NCBI GenBank assembly: GCA_013822735.1
Contig: PNKZ01000014.1
Coordinates: 1 to 64,000, forward strand
Origin: Pirellula sp.
Lineage (GTDB): Bacteria; Planctomycetota; Planctomycetia; Pirellulales; PNKZ01
Reading direction: 5' to 3'
Length of the DNA: 64,000 nucleotides
In this document: positions 46,301-54,147 of the stretch, piece by piece
How the letters are laid out: every line of letters starts with the position of its first letter
Numbering within the stretch: position 1 is the first letter of the stretch
Notes under the pieces: model-generated
What the model saw: only the letters and a program-made list of their open reading frames with translations
The model's database searches: none
Told to the model about the DNA's origin: nothing
Translations under genes and position numbers: made by a program

Positions 46301-47968
46301 CGCGACTGACTTCTCGGGCAGGTCGTCGAGATAGACGACGGCTGCGGGGCTAGCGGCGAGTGATGCAGTCGATGGTGCGGCGGTAGCGACTACGGCCGGC
46401 GTAGTCGGCACGCTCTGCGGCTGTGCGGCGGTACCCTTCGGAGCGGCGGCGGCAATTGTGCCGTCCGGCTTGACCTGCACCGATCCGCCTGCGGGCGGCT
46501 TCACTTCGGCGGTGTTCCCATCAGCAACCTTCACTTCCGCAACGGTCTCGCCCTTGTCGTTCTTGATCACGAGGATCACGCCTAGGAGCACGAACAAGAA
46601 CCCGGCGGCACCGGCCGCGATGAGCTTCACCGGCGGCTTCTTGCCTCCCTTGCCGCCGGACTTGTGCTTCGGCACAGTCGGGCTCGGCTTAACGCCGGTC
46701 AGCGGTACCACGACTTGGCTCTTCGGATCGGTGCCGATCTCCGCATGCGAACTCGACAATGTCGCTTCCGGGCCTGACAGGCTCTTGAGCGGCCGGTTTC
46801 CCAAGGCTTCGGTCAGGTCGTTGACGGGCATCGTCTGCGAACCGCTCGGACTCGCACCGGAGGAACTCTTCTGCATGGCGCCGAAGAATTGACTCAGAGC
46901 CGGATCGTTCGTCGCGGCGGAAGGGGAGGAGAAGGAGGTCGTCGCACCGGGGTTGCGCCAAGCCTCTAACTCGGCCACGACCTGGGCCGCTTGCTGGTAA
47001 CGATCATCAGGACGTTTGGCCAGCATCTTCTGGAAGATGCGGTCGATTTCGGCGGGGCAATCTGGTCGCTTGCTTTGGAGCGATGGAATAGGATCGCCCA
47101 TGTGGGCCATGATCTTCTGCACGACCGTCTCGCCGCCGAAGACGCTCTCGCCGGTGAGCAGGCGATACAGCGAGCAGCCGAGGCTATATACGTCGCTGCG
47201 GGCATCTGCCTTGCACGTGTCGTTGGCTTGCTCCGGCGGCATGTAATCGACCGTGCCCATCACCGCGCCGGTGTTGGTGAGTTGATGGTCGGCCGTGTTG
47301 CCGTCGTCGATGCGAGCCAGGCCCATATCGAGAATCTTCACCACCCCTTTTTTGTCGAGCAGCAAATTGGCGGGCTTGATGTCGCGATGGACCACGCCTT
47401 CCGCATGCGCAAAAGCCAGACCGCGAGCCGCTTGCAGGATGTAGTCGACGGCATCGTTGACTGGCAGCGGTCCGTTCTGCTTCACAAGCGCCGAAAGGTC
47501 TTGCCCGTCGACGCACTCCATCACCATGAAGTGGATGCCCCGACACTCGTCGGCGTCATACGTCTGCACAATGTTCGGGTGGGTGAGCTTGGCTGCCGCT
47601 TCGACCTCACGTTGAAATCGTTTGACGGCGCCCTCGTCTTTCGTAAGGGCGGCAGGCAAGAGCTTGATCGCCGCCAGGCGCTTCATCTTGCGATGTTGGG
47701 CCTTGAACACCTGGCCCATGCCCCCCGCGCCGATCTTGCTCAACAGGACATACTGATTGAGCACCAGCGGCGTACCACCGCCGGAAAGCAACTCTTGTGC
47801 TTGGAACGGACTGAGTCGTCCTTGCTTGATGAGTAGCGAAGAGAAGGTCTCGCCGTCCTTCGGACGGTCGTTAGCGGGTAGAGCCGTCCATAACGCCTTC
47901 ACTTCCTCAGCGGTCAGCAGACCTGAAGCGACGAGCGATTTACCGAACTGATCGATGGAGACGGCCAT
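40310..47968 (-). CDS. Giant Ser/Thr kinase fused to NPCBM, FGE-fold, beta-propeller and LRR modules
   Basis: The 2552-residue protein starts with a ~65-residue domain (ALWTALPANDRPKDG) found before many planctomycete kinases, then a Hanks-type kinase (about 70-335; GAGGMG loop, HRDIKPANLL, DMG in place of DFG). One membrane helix follows (about 447-468). The distal part, presumably periplasmic, has NPCBM-like domains (about 545-686, 1309-1450, 2178-2318), three FGE/sulfatase-modifying-factor folds (about 727-998, 1497-1801, 1857-2158), a PD40-like beta-propeller (about 1027-1293), and C-terminal leucine-rich repeats (about 2390-2535). It looks like a receptor kinase with carbohydrate-binding sensors. 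FGE modules 2 and 3 are a recent ~1.07-kb duplication. No partner gene lies on its strand nearby. Confidence 0.9.
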   Translation of the reverse strand: MAVSIDQFGKSLVASGLLTAEEVKALWTALPANDRPKDGETFSSLLIKQGRLSPFQAQELLSGGGTPLVLNQYVLLSKIGAGGMGQVFKAQHRKMKRLAAIKLLPAALTKDEGAVKRFQREVEAAAKLTHPNIVQTYDADECRGIHFMVMECVDGQDLSALVKQNGPLPVNDAVDYILQAARGLAFAHAEGVVHRDIKPANLLLDKKGVVKILDMGLARIDDGNTADHQLTNTGAVMGTVDYMPPEQANDTCKADARSDVYSLGCSLYRLLTGESVFGGETVVQKIMAHMGDPIPSLQSKRPDCPAEIDRIFQKMLAKRPDDRYQQAAQVVAELEAWRNPGATTSFSSPSAATNDPALSQFFGAMQKSSSGASPSGSQTMPVNDLTEALGNRPLKSLSGPEATLSSSHAEIGTDPKSQVVVPLTGVKPSPTVPKHKSGGKGGKKPPVKLIAAGAAGFLFVLLGVILVIKNDKGETVAEVKVADGNTAEVKPPAGGSVQVKPDGTIAAAAPKGTAAQPQSVPTTPAVVATAAPSTASLAASPAAVVYLDDLPEKSVAARMPPKKAGKNSADFNELIANFGFEPTKHSLAFHPLPELATDKHQAHVDYEIAGTYARFQATVLCRPTRRPPIFAEVWGDGKLLWKSDDLVPLKPSGAQIDVDVRGVRELSLRLRTENSTQIGNVLWIDPRLTPVADSKSQISNLNSSAADAPPLAVFPFDAATATKHQEAWAKYLGVPVEFTNGLGMKFRLIPPGEFQMGLGPEFTDEELTRIIAPPKGLDAGFARCRPAHPVRITRPFYLEVEELTAGRFRDVVGQLRPEMEQEPNKPLQSHVAWPDAIAFCNKLSEREGMRPAYRIEGEQVTPIDDADGYRLPTEAQWEFACRAGTDTLWHFGHDGVGKDFMEKFSLPNPFGLVGLYGGVSEWCWDACERTPYSPAVLAVRDDPRQDTGTYRIQRGGSQFAGGGSDRNVINSFARLPSDGGRYNKTKHAFCGFGRVVLPIAVPASPQATGLQPPTRSLSQIERLLSDDYEWSAPESLGPVVNAGNWNVAPTLSDDQLCLIALNSFGTGDKRTGLYEYRRQTITEPWSAVKQLSDSNQDYPSLDSAGLMLFSKSEGAKRADGKTNRELVVRTRTSRDTPWGPVTPLATLNTLESEDVPVISPDGLTLVFGASNRPGSLGGIDLWISHRADLQAGWGTPVSLGSNVNSVKDERAAQILGDNKTILLSRNQELFLAAPDAHGAYDLRPVSLPPSLKTHKCWLTPDGATLYLDNRSASEQEEGAGEIRLIRRVPKTPVAATASTSKSSLAPNFAGVYLDELKETSFHGLLLQKAGTEQFANEWQSAVKRPETPPAHGLIFHPKKDDEARLTYDLGGRYTSFEAVAHCASDRQEPLYVELIGDGRSLARSVDLTTVKADGAALTADVRGVKELKLVIDARKRTFASHVALAHARLSTSLTSVSPSTRPVEIPPPTATPVGPIPPLAKAPFDAAQAKAHQQAWAKHLGTEVVKPNSIGMQMTLIPPGEFQMGSSDADIALALKIAEVTKLDEATVKRIQEERPQHTVRITQPFRLAAHEVTIGQFAKFVEQAKYKTQAEEFGGNSYTVKSEEVKPDSLKLTWRTPGQSVTDDSPVTQVSWNDTVEFCNWLSVQEQLTPCYQRDGDTWTLLPKANGYRLPTEAEWEYACRAGTATQFWFGDDWKEHDKFGWSNKNAGNGPHAVGLLSANPFGLYDMHGNVWEWCQDWYDGKWYEESPQDDPLGPSRASNRVFRGGSWSNMPGNSRSSSRGISNGLTPSHRGNHRGFRPALSSVGAPSATASVTTSTPPVVTPPPVAKPSGPQPPLAVAPFDAAQAKAHQQAWAKHLGTEVVKPNSVGMQMTLIPPGEFLMGSSDEDIKLALKIAEEAKLDENAVKRIQTERPQHTVRITKPFRLAAHEVTIGQFAKFVEQAKYKTQAEEFGGNSGTVKLEEVNPDSLKLNWRTPGQPVTDDSPVTQVSWNDAVAFCNWLSEQEKLEPYYQRDADNWTLLPKANGYRLPTEAEWEYACRAGTPTQYSFGDDWKELDKYGWSNKNAGGRPHAVGSLPANPFGLYDLHGNVWEWCQDWYYVTWYQNSPQDDPTGPSGVSVRVNRGGGWDSMPASSRSSYRHHTAPSIRFYHRGFRPVLGALGVSSSTASVTPQPAVAQEVIYLDDLAETSSYGSFLAWAGTQPFVKAWKEGVFRGTGEPPAHGLILHPREEDVGRIVYDLGGRYTSFKATVRCGHNRSAPLFIEVVGDDRSLIRSVNLTTVKEAGFPLVVDVRGVRELKIVVDALRVTTASALAMIDPQLTPLDGSLNTASPSASAKLFMHDPAFPQWMKDVQTMSAERQIEAVSKKLMELNPGFDGAIQNPYGGKNPRIENGGVVAVWVQCDHVQDISPVRAFSGLKNLSCWSSSPTISKLSDISPLQGLQLRQFNGSYTKISDLTPFQEMPLEILDLRETRIRNLSSLRGMPLRNLSIQLTKIDNLTPLEDCKTLENLELYYINVPPSSIAALQKALPNCKIKWDDPAKAKTPQPVATGTK

Positions 47969-48040
47969 AAGCCCCGCAAAAGTAGTGGGGTTTATGATAC
48001 GCAGAATGAAGGGGGTAGTAAATCAATACCGGCGAGCCGA

Positions 48041-48070
48041 TTGACAAAAACTCCCCGGCGGAACTACTAT
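48041..48070 (+). promoter_or_regulatory. Candidate promoter without a downstream gene
   Basis: TTGACA (48041-48046) and TACTAT (48065-48070) are 18 bp apart in the 404-bp gap between the giant kinase and the ferredoxin. It points away from the kinase, and I see no convincing plus-strand gene before 49074, so it may drive an antisense or non-coding RNA. The gap holds nothing else I can identify. Confidence 0.35.
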
Positions 48071-48372
48071 GTTATGGACCTAAGCTCGTGCGGGACGCGG
48101 CGAATCGAAGTCGGCTATCCCGCCAATCGCCATATTTCCAACGCGATGATGCCCGCCGTCGCCCCGAGCGTCGCCTGATAACCGCGGTAGTGATCCTCCG
48201 CGGCTACGCGGTCGTTCGCTCAAATGGCAATCGACGGGCAAGTCGCTCCGCATTCGCGTTGGCCTTCGGCATGGTCCAAACGCTTACGACCGTCGGTCCG
48301 CGTCGCAGGCCGCGCGCTGCTCGACGACGACGCAAACGACCGGCCGTCGCGGCTGTCGGACGGCCGAACGAG

Positions 48373-48729
48373 CTATTTGCCGGTCCATTGCGGCGGCGGC
48401 TGAATCTCGGGGTTCACCGGACTTCCGGCGTCCTTGCGCCCGCTCCCTTCCAGTCGGCTGATCACCCGTACGGTCATGTCCTGTTCACACGCAATCTGGC
48501 AGCTGAGTCGCATATCCTTCAAGCCGCGAGCCGCCAACAAGTCGCGCTCGGCCACGGTGATTTTCTCCGGTTCGCCCGACACAAACTGCACGCGACAGGT
48601 CGTGCATCGGGCATTACCGCCGCAGGCATGCAGTTGATCGGTGCCGGCATCTTCCGTCAAAGCCAGGACGAGACGTTTGCCCGCGGCGACTTCAAATTCT
48701 CCAACACCTTCGACGGTAAGCTTCGGCAT
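48373..48729 (-). CDS. 2Fe-2S ferredoxin
   Basis: The 118-residue protein has the plant-type 2Fe-2S pattern with Cys36, Cys42, Cys45 and Cys77 (ACGGNARCTTC then LSCQ). It carries electrons in the cytoplasm; the partner is unknown. The tail after about residue 95 is Gly/Pro-rich and not part of the fold. The start at 48729 follows GAGGTCC; the frame is open upstream to 48855, but that part has no family similarity. Confidence 0.9.
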   Translation of the reverse strand: MPKLTVEGVGEFEVAAGKRLVLALTEDAGTDQLHACGGNARCTTCRVQFVSGEPEKITVAERDLLAARGLKDMRLSCQIACEQDMTVRVISRLEGSGRKDAGSPVNPEIQPPPQWTGK

Positions 48730-49073
48730 GGCAAGGACCTCGCGATAGATCGAGTCTGGAAACGGCGGGCTCATTGTTTCAGTTGACGCCGCGGGAAACA
48801 AGCCGCTTCGCGGCCGCACTCCGGGGACGCGTCCGGACGGATGATCCTGAGGCAATTCAAACGTCGTCGTACTTGCGCCGTCAAACTTTGACGTTTGTCG
48901 CGGTTGCGCTCCTCCGCCGGAGTCCGTTTATTCCGAACGCGGGAGGCTGCACGCCTCGGGCCGGTCGGTTCGTTCCTAGAACCGATTCCGTCCGATAAAT
49001 TGCAATAGTCCGAAGGTCGGTGCTGCGCGTTACAAGCCGTCGCGGCAAGAGACACTCATGGAAGGGGACTCGC

Positions 49074-49622
49074 ATGCGTTGCTTTTGCCGCACCTTTGTT
49101 TTGACGATCGCCGCACTGGCGCCCACTTTGGCATCCGCCGCCGACACGTGGTGGGCCGGCACGTGGAAGGGCTGGAAACGGGAGTTCCACCACAATAACG
49201 TCTGGCCGGAGCAGTATCTCGACCACGACAGGGCCGCGGCGCGGGCGCCGTTCGACATGATGGTCGCCAACGGCTGGCGGTTGCAAAACACCATCAGCTC
49301 GTACCACTTCAACGAGCAAACCGGCGAACTCAATGAAACCGGTCGGCTGAAGCTGAAGTCGATCTTGTTTGAAACGCCCGCCGTGTACCGGTCGATCTAC
49401 ATCCTCCGGGCCGACGATCCTCGGATGACGGCCGCTCGCGTGAAATCGGTGCAGGAGCAAGGGCTCGGCATGCTGCAGGGCGAACTGCTGCCGCCGATGA
49501 TGATCACGTCGACGGACCCGCGCGGAGCTCGGGGCGACTGGACGAACGGCGTCCATCAGCGATTTATCGATAGCGCTCCGCCCCCCGTGTTGCCGGAATA
49601 CCAGCGGCAAACGGAAGAATAG
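49074..49622 (+). CDS. Conserved exported protein of unknown function
   Basis: I do not recognise this 182-residue protein. It has a signal peptide (about 1-22, ending ASAAD). The mature part is rich in Trp, His and Arg (WWAGTWKGWKREFHHNN) and ends with a Pro/Gln-rich stretch. AAGGGGA precedes the ATG. The compact size, clear leader and good ribosome site support a real gene. Confidence 0.7.
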   Translation: MRCFCRTFVLTIAALAPTLASAADTWWAGTWKGWKREFHHNNVWPEQYLDHDRAAARAPFDMMVANGWRLQNTISSYHFNEQTGELNETGRLKLKSILFETPAVYRSIYILRADDPRMTAARVKSVQEQGLGMLQGELLPPMMITSTDPRGARGDWTNGVHQRFIDSAPPPVLPEYQRQTEE

Positions 49623-49873
49623 TTCACGCGGCGGGACGACCGCCCTCAATCGACCGCGAAGGCATCGCCGCACAAGGCGGTGCCTTCGCGGGATCGGCAA
49701 TTGCAAGCACGGTCAGTGCCGGCATCGTGTGAATTGTTTCTATCGGTTGTTCTCTTTCTAACGCCGACGCCTCGCGCGGTCGATCAAAGACGATAGGAGC
49801 GCGGATCTCAAGGGATTCGGGATGCGCGCCGCCTGTGGAGTTGGCTTGTCGGATCGACGCAGGGAGGCTTGCC

Positions 49874-51439
49874 GTGGCACAATTTCGTAAAGCCGGTAGC
49901 TGGATGCTCATCGCGGCGCTATCGACTGCGCCGAGCATGGGATGCAAGGGCGGCTTCTCCATGCCCTCTTGGGTTCCGTCGTTCGGGAAATCGCAAGCGA
50001 GCGGCCCGATCCTGCAACGCGATTCCGACGGCGGGTATCTGCAATCGCCGTCGTCGACCATGCCCGACCCTGCGCCTCCGTTGCCCAAGGCGGAAGAGTT
50101 CGGCGTGATGTCGGGCCTCAAAAAGCTCGGCGATACGGTCAGTTCCCCATTTAAGAAGACTCCCGAAAAGAAGACGCCGCCGGTAGCCGAAGACGATCCG
50201 GTGCAGCTCACCTCGAAAACGGCGCCTCCGGGACCTTCGCTCTACGTATCGCTCGCGAAGCTCCAAGAGAAGGCCGGCAAAAATGAGTCGGCGTTAGAGA
50301 AATACAACCAGGCCTTAGAGATCGACCCGAAGTATCTCCCCGCATTGCTCGGCATCGCGCGCTTGCACGATCGCACGGGCGACTACGAAAAGGCCCTTGC
50401 GGCGTACACGAAGGCGACGGTCGTCCATCCCGAAAGTGCCGCGGCGTTTAACGATCTCGGCCTCTGCTATGCCCGAGCGGATCGCATGACGGAATCCGTG
50501 ACGGCATTGCAACGCGCCGTGGCGCTCGACGGCGAGAAGGCCCTCTACCGCAATAATTTGGCTACCGTCCTCGTCGAGGTCGGCCGATCGGACGAAGCCT
50601 ATCGCACGTTGGTGAAAATCCATGGCGAAGGCATTGCACACTACAACGTCGGCTACTTGCTCAACAAGCGCGGCGAAAAGCAGCGTGCGTTGGAACAATT
50701 TCGCTTGGCCGCGAAGGTCGACCCGAATCTCGCTCCGGCGAAGCAATGGATCGAAATGCTCGGCGGCGAAGTGCCGACTTACGATGCCGACGCGAAGGTA
50801 GCGCAGGCCCCGGCCATGGCTCCGACAACCCCGCGCACGCAAACGCGCGACCTCGCGGCCGAAGCCGTGAAGACCATCGCCGCGGCCACCGGCACGCCGG
50901 CCCCGGCCCTGAACGAACCGATTCCGAGCCCGATTGTCATGCCGGATCGCAACGAACGCCGCATCGCGCCGGTTTCCTTGCCGCGTGTTGTGGAAGAACA
51001 CGAGGCCCCCACGACGATCACTCCGCTCCCGTCGACTTCGTCGGAAGTCGTCGATACGGAGCCGACTCGCGAAGTCGAACCGACGCCGATGCCGCGCAGC
51101 ACCCAAGCGCCGGTACCGCTTCCTCCTACCGAACCCATGCCGACCACCGCGCCGGCTGCAACCGGACCGAAGCTGCTCGGTAACGAACAAGCACGTCGCG
51201 CTCCTGCGCCGACGACCGAGCGATACTACGTCGGCGACCGCTATTCCACGGCCTCGGCCCCTGCTCCGACAACGTCGAATCCGGCTTCCATTCCGCCGAC
51301 CGTCGCCGCTCCCCGCAGCAACGCGGCTCCTTTGCCGGAGACGTTGTCGAATCGCCCGCAGACCGGCGTCCCGAGCACCCCGCTGCCGGCCACGGTTCCG
51401 TCGACCGCTGGCGCACGCTATCCGGCCAGCCGTTACTAA
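49874..51439 (+). CDS. TPR-repeat lipoprotein-like protein
   Basis: The 521-residue protein has a hydrophobic leader with a possible lipidation Cys (SMGC). A linker follows, then about five TPR units (about 115-300; YVSLAKLQEKAGKNESALEKYNQ is cut short here, then LLGIARLHDRTGDYEKALAAY and FNDLGLCYARADRMTESVTAL). The C-terminal half is disordered, rich in Pro, Thr and Ala. TPRs bind partner proteins; the role is unknown. The start is GTG at 49874 with GGGAGG 6 nt upstream. It converges with fhcC, 38 bp away. Confidence 0.8.
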   Translation: MAQFRKAGSWMLIAALSTAPSMGCKGGFSMPSWVPSFGKSQASGPILQRDSDGGYLQSPSSTMPDPAPPLPKAEEFGVMSGLKKLGDTVSSPFKKTPEKKTPPVAEDDPVQLTSKTAPPGPSLYVSLAKLQEKAGKNESALEKYNQALEIDPKYLPALLGIARLHDRTGDYEKALAAYTKATVVHPESAAAFNDLGLCYARADRMTESVTALQRAVALDGEKALYRNNLATVLVEVGRSDEAYRTLVKIHGEGIAHYNVGYLLNKRGEKQRALEQFRLAAKVDPNLAPAKQWIEMLGGEVPTYDADAKVAQAPAMAPTTPRTQTRDLAAEAVKTIAAATGTPAPALNEPIPSPIVMPDRNERRIAPVSLPRVVEEHEAPTTITPLPSTSSEVVDTEPTREVEPTPMPRSTQAPVPLPPTEPMPTTAPAATGPKLLGNEQARRAPAPTTERYYVGDRYSTASAPAPTTSNPASIPPTVAAPRSNAAPLPETLSNRPQTGVPSTPLPATVPSTAGARYPASRY

Positions 51440-51477
51440 AGCCCGCGTGTCGGCGTTCAACGCCGCCACACCGTGCG

Positions 51478-52293
51478 TTAAGCCTCGACCGGCACCAGCA
51501 CCTCGCCCTTGCCGACGGTTAACAGATCGCCGGTGAACTGTTGCCATTCGCAACCGCCGAATTCCGCCGGCGGGCGGAAATCGCGCCGTTGCAACTCGGC
51601 CGCGTAGAGCCGCATGTAGGTCGGGCGGCAACGGCCCGCTTCGCGAAACGTCGGCAAGAGCGGCTGCGTACCGCCCAACACCGCGAGCGTGCCGCGCCGC
51701 ATCCCCGCCGCAGCCCGTTGGCCTGCCGCGCCCATCACCAGCACGGTTCCGGCGATCATATTAAACGCCGCCAAGTCACCGACGTTGCCGCCGACGGCGA
51801 TCAGGCCGCGCCGCATCGTCGAGCCGACCTCATGCCCGGCGTCGCCGCCGATCAGCAACGTGCCGCCGGTCATCCCCCGCGCGCTGCCGCGATAGGCGCC
51901 TCCCGCTAAGTTGCCGACGCTGCCGCGTACGTGAATGAGCCCGCTCCGCATTTCGGTCCCTGGGAAGTCGCCGGCGTCGCCCGATACGTGGATCGTGCCG
52001 CCGTCGAGTTCGCTTCCTAGATGCCGGCCTGCATCTCCTTCCACGCGAATCACTCCCAAGCGCTGCTTCGCCCCGATCCAATGCACGCCTGCCAGATCGC
52101 CGACAAAGGTAATTTGCTCATCTTCGGCGCTTCCCGACACCCGAAACAGTTCGGCGAGCGGCACCTCGCGGTTGCCGTGCAGAATCTTCGTCCGCTCAAT
52201 TTCCGCGACGCTTCGGCCGCGCAACGCTTCGGGCACAATCCCTTCCACTTCCACCGGAATCGACGAATGGTTCTGGTACGTGAGCGTCAGCAT
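51478..52293 (-). CDS. fhcC: Formylmethanofuran dehydrogenase subunit C
   Basis: The 271-residue protein matches FwdC/FmdC/FhcC, whose GXGXG-type parallel beta helix is shared with glutamate synthase. Repeats run across about 85-220 (GSELDGGTIHVSGDAGDFPG, TEMRSGLIHVRG, MTGGTLLIGGDAGHEVG, MRRGLIAVGGNVGD). In C1 metabolism with tetrahydromethanopterin this subunit belongs to the Fhc complex, which handles formyl groups. Other fhc genes are not adjacent. The ATG at 52293 is used although the frame stays open upstream, because similarity starts there. Confidence 0.9.
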   Translation of the reverse strand: MLTLTYQNHSSIPVEVEGIVPEALRGRSVAEIERTKILHGNREVPLAELFRVSGSAEDEQITFVGDLAGVHWIGAKQRLGVIRVEGDAGRHLGSELDGGTIHVSGDAGDFPGTEMRSGLIHVRGSVGNLAGGAYRGSARGMTGGTLLIGGDAGHEVGSTMRRGLIAVGGNVGDLAAFNMIAGTVLVMGAAGQRAAAGMRRGTLAVLGGTQPLLPTFREAGRCRPTYMRLYAAELQRRDFRPPAEFGGCEWQQFTGDLLTVGKGEVLVPVEA

Positions 52294-52497
52294 GCTTCGC
52301 GGGTTGCGTTCGAAGGAGTGGGAAGCCGACGATCGAGGTCGGTCGCCGAATCGGCGAGAATCGTTATTGTAGTTACCTGGGCTCCGGCGTCCTAGCGATG
52401 TCGCGATGGCACTCTTAAACTGACTATATCGATGTGGCTCGACGTCACGCGCCACGAACGCCCGCGGCAATTCCCATCCTTCGCAAGAGCTTGATTG

Positions 52498-53121
52498 ATG
52501 TCTCCCGCCCACTTCGGCGCCGTCGTCCTCTGCGGCGGGAAAAGCTCGCGCATGGGACGCTCCAAGGCGCTCTTGCCGTTCGGCTCGGAAACCATGCTCC
52601 AGCGAACTATTCGAACGGTGCGCGAGGCGACCGCCGGACCAATCGTCGTCGTAGCCGCGGCCGCTCAGGAGTTGCCGCCGCTTCCAGCGGATGTTGCCGT
52701 CGTCGTCGATGCCCGCAGCGACCGTGGCCCGCTCGAAGGCATGGCGGCCGGTCTGCGGCACTTGGCCCCTGCGTCCGACGTCGCCTTCGTCACCAGTTGC
52801 GACGTGCCGCTGCTCACCGCCGACTTCATTCGCTTCGTCCACGACCACCTCGGCCCCGACGACGATGCCGCCGCGCCGTACGCCGACGCGTTTCTGCATC
52901 CGTTGTCCGCCACGTATCGTATCGCAACCGTCTTGCCGGAGGTCGAATTGCTCCTGGCCGCCGATCGCTTGCGCGCGACCGGTATTTTCGAACGGATTCG
53001 AACGCGGTCGCTCGACGAAACCACGCTCCGCGCCGTCGATCCGACGCTCGCGAGCCTCCACAATATCAACCGGCCGGACGCCTATCACGACGCGCTCCGC
53101 GCCGCCGGCTTCACGCCGTGA
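52498..53121 (+). CDS. mobA: Molybdenum cofactor guanylyltransferase
   Basis: The 207-residue protein adds GMP to molybdopterin. It has the nucleotide-binding start AVVLCGGKSSRMGRSKALL (about 8-27), FVTSCDVPLL and HNINRPDAY near the end. Bis-MGD cofactor is required by many molybdenum enzymes, including formylmethanofuran dehydrogenases, and this gene is divergent from fhcC (204 bp). A functional link is likely but inferred. TTG at 52495 just before the ATG is an alternative start. Confidence 0.92.
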   Translation: MSPAHFGAVVLCGGKSSRMGRSKALLPFGSETMLQRTIRTVREATAGPIVVVAAAAQELPPLPADVAVVVDARSDRGPLEGMAAGLRHLAPASDVAFVTSCDVPLLTADFIRFVHDHLGPDDDAAAPYADAFLHPLSATYRIATVLPEVELLLAADRLRATGIFERIRTRSLDETTLRAVDPTLASLHNINRPDAYHDALRAAGFTP

Positions 53122-53160
53122 CGACTGGTCGAGCCGATCGCAAACTCGTATCTTATTGCC

Positions 53161-53637
53161 GTGCATTACGAACCTGTTCTCCATATCGTGCTCCATCAGC
53201 CCGAGATCCCGCACAACACCGGGAGCGTCGGCCGCACGTGCGTGGCCATCGGCGCAAAGCTCTGGCTCGTCCGGCCGCTCGGCTTTCGGGTCGACGACTA
53301 TTACCTGCGCCGGGCCGGTCTCGATTATTGGGAACGGCTCGAATGGGAAGTGGTCGACGATTGGGGGCAACTGACCGAGCGCCTCGCAGGCCGACGCTTC
53401 TATTACTTCACGAAGACGGCGAAACATCGCTACAGCGACATCGCCTACCAACGCGAAGACGTGCTCGTGTTCGGCTGCGAAACCAAAGGGCTGCCGCGCG
53501 AGCTGCTCGACGCAAATCCGGAGACGGCCCTGAAAATTCCGATCCGCTCGGCCGTGCGGAGCCTGAACTTGTCGAACAGCGCGGCGATCGTCGCCTACGA
53601 AGCCGTGCGGCAATTCGACCTCACGCTCGACGGCTAA
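53161..53637 (+). CDS. trmL: tRNA (cytidine(34)-2'-O)-methyltransferase TrmL
   Basis: The 158-residue SPOUT enzyme 2'-O-methylates the wobble base of certain leucine tRNAs. Motifs are HQPEIPHNTGSVGRTC (motif 1), LVFGCETKGLPRELL (motif 2) and IPIRSAVRSLNLSNSAAI (motif 3, knotted SAM site). Its length is typical. The start is GTG at 53161. It lies 39 bp after mobA and probably shares its transcript. Confidence 0.93.
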   Translation: MHYEPVLHIVLHQPEIPHNTGSVGRTCVAIGAKLWLVRPLGFRVDDYYLRRAGLDYWERLEWEVVDDWGQLTERLAGRRFYYFTKTAKHRYSDIAYQREDVLVFGCETKGLPRELLDANPETALKIPIRSAVRSLNLSNSAAIVAYEAVRQFDLTLDG

Positions 53638-53769
53638 CGCCTGTTTCCGATTGTTGCAGTCGCGGGTGCCTGGGGCAGAACAAAGTGATGCCCCAGAGAG
53701 CGGGAACGGTCGCCTCGTAACAAGATCATGCGCGATTCGCGCAATTCCGAGCGCCGTGGCCACATTCTC

Positions 53770-54060
53770 GTGCGCCGAACCAACCATTTGCTGCAGGGAA
53801 CGCGCTGCGTGGCGTTTCGCCATGTGCGCAGCCGACGCGCACTTGCCCACGCCGCAACCAAGGGCCATCAACAAACCCCGGCATTTACGGCAGACGCCGG
53901 CGATCGCAACCATCACCGTCGACATAAGTATCTCGACCAGGCAACGGCCCGTGCGCACTACGCAACGCATGCAGTGCGCGGCCTTGTTGGTAAGCGCTCC
54001 GACGCGCACTCCGAAGGTCCCGTTGTGCGCATTTTGCCAAATCAGTGCGCAGCACTTACG
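53770..54060. repeat. Cluster of GTGCGC words in a gene-poor region
   Basis: Between trmL and the FG-GAP-like gene (about 900 bp) I see no convincing gene. GTGCGC or its complement occurs at 53770, 53824, 53837, 53951 (palindromic GTGCGCAC), 53974, 54004, 54025 and 54045, far above chance. At 54045 it is followed by ACTTACGTCGA, the outer-arm word of the element at 24-153. It could be a decayed repeat or a protein-binding array. Confidence 0.5.
53797..53818. repeat. REP-like hairpin, degraded copy 4
   Basis: GGAACGCG (53797-53804) and GGCGTTTC (53811-53818) match the other copies with changes in both arms. Confidence 0.45.
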
Positions 54061-54108
54061 TCGATTTCGCATCAGGGAACAACTCAAGAAACATCTCCTC
54101 CGAGTTTT

Positions 54109-54147
54109 CTCCCCTCTCCCCTTGCGGGAGAGGGGCCGGGGGTGAGG
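54109..54147. repeat. Short GC-rich palindromic repeat
   Basis: The stretch CCCCTCTCCCCTTGCGGGAG followed by AGGGGCCGGGGGTGAGGGG is a hairpin repeat common in bacterial intergenic DNA. It resembles the arms of the ~194-bp repeats but is shorter. Confidence 0.6.

Noticed and set aside
51478-54087. 869-codon minus-strand frame that includes fhcC
   Set aside because: Only the last 271 codons resemble a protein family. The rest is opposite mobA and trmL, so the frame is open by chance in GC-rich DNA.
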